DNA of 64,000 bases from JAFAMS01 sp049520515 (lineage in GTDB: Bacteria > Vulcanimicrobiota > Vulcanimicrobiia > Vulcanimicrobiales > Vulcanimicrobiaceae). The first letter of the stretch is position 1, and each line of letters starts with the position of its first letter. The DNA is taken from contig JBEKPS010000001.1 in assembly GCA_049520515.1 (NCBI GenBank), positions 372,001-436,000 of the forward strand. Direction: 5' to 3'. Shown here piece by piece: positions 62,019-64,000 of the stretch. The position numbers and the translations under genes were made by a program. The notes beneath the pieces are model-generated. The model was not told the DNA's origin. It worked only from the letters and a program-made list of their open reading frames with translations, and ran no database searches.

Positions 62019-63725
62019 ATGAAAAGGTTCGCGGAGGCCGCTGAAGCGATTGCGAGCGACCCCAGCAAGCTAGCCAAGGTCGCGCTTCTCGGCGACTACT
62101 TGCGTTCGCTCGACGACGCAGATCTCGCGCCGGCGGCACAATTCTTTTCAGCGAAGCGTGCGCTTTCGGTGGGCGGCGCAACGATCGTCGCGGCTGCGCG
62201 CGCCGTGTGGGGAATCACCGGCGAGCAGCTGTCGCGCGGCTATCGCGCCAGCGGCGATCTCGGCGCTGCGCTTGCGCCACATGTACGGGCGGCGCACGAT
62301 CTCGGCCTCTTCCGCATGACGCTAACGCCGAGTACCTTCATGGAGCTGCTCGATGGGATGGCCGCGGCGTCCGGAAAGCTCGCGAACAAGAAACGCCAGG
62401 TTCTGGTCGAGCGCGTCCTCGGCGCCTGCGAGGCGGAGCTGGAGGCCAAGTACGTCATCAAGATCCTCACCGGCGAGCTGCGCATTGGTTTGCGCGAAGG
62501 TCTGATCGTCGAAGGGATCGCCGCCGCGTTTTCGGCACCGATCTCGGACGTACGCCGCGCGGCGATGGCGGCCGGCGACGTCGGCACGGTCGCGCTTGCC
62601 GCAAAGCACGGAACGCTCGCAAACGTCGAGATCGCGTACGGTGCGCCGATCGCGTTCATGCTCGCGTCGCCGATACAATTTGGGTCCGACTACAAAGAGC
62701 TCGCGACGCAGAGCTGGGTCGTCGAAGACAAGTATGACGGCGTGCGCATTCAAGCGCACAAGCAAGGCGAGCGAATTCGACTCTTTTCTCGACGCTTGAA
62801 CGAAACAACGAACGCGTGGCCCGAAGTCGTCCGGGCGCTGCGCAGCGTGCCCGACGACGTGATCCTCGACGGCGAGATCGTCGCGATGCGCGACGACGCC
62901 GTGCTGCCGTTTCGTTATCTGCAAACGCGCCTGCAGCGCAAAGACGTGACCGCGGAATTGCAGGCGGACGTGCCGGTAGTGTACGTCGTCTTCGATTGCT
63001 TGGCGCGCGGGAAACGGTTTTTGCTCGACGAGACCCTCGAGGCACGGCGCGGAGAGCTCGCCGAACTGCACCTGGATGGCGTCGTTCGGACGGCGTCGTG
63101 GAATGCGGTCGAAGCCGGCGCAACGCAAGACGATCTGCACGATCGCTTCGAAGCCGCGCGAGCACGCGGCAACGAAGGGCTAATCTTCAAGCGGACGGAT
63201 TCACCGTACGCGCCCGGCAAGCGCGGGAAGTGGTGGCTCAAACTCAAGCGCGAACTCGACACGCTCGACGCTGTCGTCGTCGGCGTCGAATGGGGCCACG
63301 GCAAACGCGCACAAGCCCTTTCAGACTACACATTCGCCGTGCGCGGCGTGAATGGCGAGCTGCTCGTCATCGGCAAAGCCTATTCCGGCCTCACCGACGT
63401 CGAGATCGCGGAGATGACGCAGTGGTTTCTTGCGCACCGTATTCCGGACGCGGATCGCGTCCACGTCTACGGCGAGCTCGGATTATCGCGCCACGAGATT
63501 CCCGTCGAACCGCAGATCGTCGTCGAGATCGCATTCGATGTCATTCAAAAGAGCGATCTGCACAAAAGCGGCTTCTCGCTGCGCTTTCCGCGCATCGCGC
63601 GCGTTCGCGACGATAAATCAGCCGATCAAGCTGACACGATCGAGCGTGTCAACGAGATCTACGAGACGATGCTAAAGCGCGAGAAGATCGAACCGGTATC
63701 CGCCCTTGACCTGGAATCAGACTAG
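62019..63725 (+). CDS. ATP-dependent DNA ligase
   Basis: 568 residues from ATG 62019; TTG 61995 would add 8. The N-terminal DNA-binding domain (about 1-210) is followed by the adenylation domain with Lys238 in motif I EDKYDGVR. Motif III is ILDGEIVAM, IIIa VVYVVFDCL, IV EGLIFKR and V WWLKLKRE. The OB domain follows. The three-domain plan is the archaeal/LigB type, found in some bacteria beside NAD-dependent LigA, for repair. Confidence 0.94.
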   Translation: MKRFAEAAEAIASDPSKLAKVALLGDYLRSLDDADLAPAAQFFSAKRALSVGGATIVAAARAVWGITGEQLSRGYRASGDLGAALAPHVRAAHDLGLFRMTLTPSTFMELLDGMAAASGKLANKKRQVLVERVLGACEAELEAKYVIKILTGELRIGLREGLIVEGIAAAFSAPISDVRRAAMAAGDVGTVALAAKHGTLANVEIAYGAPIAFMLASPIQFGSDYKELATQSWVVEDKYDGVRIQAHKQGERIRLFSRRLNETTNAWPEVVRALRSVPDDVILDGEIVAMRDDAVLPFRYLQTRLQRKDVTAELQADVPVVYVVFDCLARGKRFLLDETLEARRGELAELHLDGVVRTASWNAVEAGATQDDLHDRFEAARARGNEGLIFKRTDSPYAPGKRGKWWLKLKRELDTLDAVVVGVEWGHGKRAQALSDYTFAVRGVNGELLVIGKAYSGLTDVEIAEMTQWFLAHRIPDADRVHVYGELGLSRHEIPVEPQIVVEIAFDVIQKSDLHKSGFSLRFPRIARVRDDKSADQADTIERVNEIYETMLKREKIEPVSALDLESD

Positions 63726-63740
63726 TCGTAGACTAGTCTG
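63706..63740 (+). promoter_or_regulatory. Promoter overlapped by a perfect palindromic operator
   Basis: CAGACTAGTC (63718-63727), GTA, GACTAGTCTG (63731-63740) is a perfect 10-bp inverted repeat just before the antitoxin ATG. TTGACC (63706-63711), a 17-bp spacer and TAGACT (63729-63734) form a plausible -35/-10 pair, with the -10 inside the palindrome. This is the arrangement of an autoregulated toxin-antitoxin operon. Confidence 0.72.
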
Positions 63741-63741
63741 T

Positions 63742-63978
63742 ATGAAGACGATAGGATCCTATGAGGCAAAGACGCGGCTCAGCGAGATTCTGCGTGAGGT
63801 CGAAGCGGGCGAGACCGTGATCGTCACTCGCAACGGAAATGCCGTGGCCAAGATCTCTCCGGTTAAGAATGAAGTGCAGCGTGATCCACGAGCAGCCATG
63901 GCGCGTTTGCTTGCATCCAAAGTAACGCTCGGCGGTCGATCCATCAGCGAATTGCGAGATTCCGGTCGAAAGCGATGA
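63742..63978 (+). CDS. Phd/YefM-family (VapB-type) antitoxin
   Basis: 78 residues from ATG 63742; an earlier opening lies in the ligase gene's end. Residues 1-50 show the Phd/YefM DNA-binding fold (GSYEAKTRLSEILREVEAGETVIVTRNGNAVAKI). The C-terminal 28 residues would neutralise the toxin. Its TGA overlaps the next ATG. It likely represses its own promoter through the upstream palindrome. Confidence 0.9.
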   Translation: MKTIGSYEAKTRLSEILREVEAGETVIVTRNGNAVAKISPVKNEVQRDPRAAMARLLASKVTLGGRSISELRDSGRKR

Positions 63979-64000
63979 TCATCGTTCTCGACGCATCAGT
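63975..64000 (+). CDS. PIN-domain (VapC-like) toxin, partial
   Basis: Only the first eight codons (MIIVLDAS) are in the window. The start overlaps the antitoxin stop (ATGA). The LDAS sequence with its acidic residue is the usual opening of VapC PIN ribonucleases. Assignment relies on this and on the antitoxin next door. Confidence 0.7.

Noticed and set aside
1..64000. CRISPR array, tRNA, rRNA or prophage
   Set aside because: No regularly spaced repeats, cloverleaf-like sequences, rRNA segments, integrases or phage structural genes were found by reading.

Overview
The window is about 64 kb of gene-dense, high-GC bacterial chromosome. Genes are short-spaced and often overlap by 1 to 11 bases. 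A TonB-dependent receptor, an RND-type pump and many lipoprotein or Sec signal peptides point to a diderm (two-membrane) organism. A 14-gene complex I, an acyl-CoA synthetase with a short-chain dehydrogenase, and two branched-chain amino acid ABC systems point to an aerobic or respiring heterotroph. The gene style recalls deep lineages such as Eremiobacterota/WPS-2, but nothing here fixes the taxonomy and that is a guess. No rRNA, tRNA, transposase, prophage or CRISPR array was seen.

Layout. 1-5.2 kb: a fatty-acyl or alcohol catabolism neighbourhood (phosphotransferase, SDR, divergent GntR regulator, serine hydrolase, AMP-binding acyl-CoA synthetase). 5.1-6.2 kb: a cysteine-rich secreted protein built of two repeats, and a small orphan. 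6.4-8.4 kb: metallophosphoesterase and PHB-depolymerase-like esterase, packed onto the 3' end of the nuo operon. 8.4-22.5 kb: nuoABCDEFGHIJKLMN, complete and in canonical order on the minus strand. 22.6-23.7 kb: two lipoproteins, one a trypsin-like protease. 23.7-32.4 kb: a cobalamin uptake and lower-ligand cluster (bluB, btuF, cobalamin riboswitch, btuB-btuC-btuD-cobT-cobS-cobU) ending in hflX. 32.4-39 kb: glnA, a secreted SH3-like protein, nagA, a three-gene pilin-like operon, nitroreductase, PEBP protein and tag. 39-43.7 kb: a five-gene branched-chain amino acid ABC operon. 43.7-47.2 kb: cobalamin-dependent methionine synthase. 47.4-49.3 kb: a Fic-fold protein with a degenerate active site, a tiny membrane protein and a HAD phosphatase. 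49.3-54.3 kb: a second LIV-type ABC system, split into convergent halves. 54.4-61.9 kb: RND pump, M16 peptidase, cysteine synthase and LysE exporter. 62-64 kb: ATP-dependent DNA ligase and a VapBC-type toxin-antitoxin pair cut by the window edge.

How parts fit. The cobalamin genes supply cofactor that the nearby metH consumes. The cluster holds import, DMB synthesis and nucleotide-loop assembly but no corrin ring synthesis, so this region by itself supports salvage and remodelling. glnA, the two LIV systems and nagA suggest scavenging of amino acids and amino sugars.

Most interesting signals: (1) three genes (tag, livH2, HAD) whose conserved N-termini are reached only from a CTG codon, and one secreted-protein gene reachable only from an ATA; (2) a 53-bp hairpin-bearing leader repeated at 51/53 identity just upstream of nuoL and metH; (3) pilin-like proteins whose initiator Met sits where the cleaved prepilin +1 residue should be; (4) a Fic protein missing both the catalytic His and the inhibitory Glu; (5) the duplicated CxxC secreted protein. 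No single large novel system is evident.
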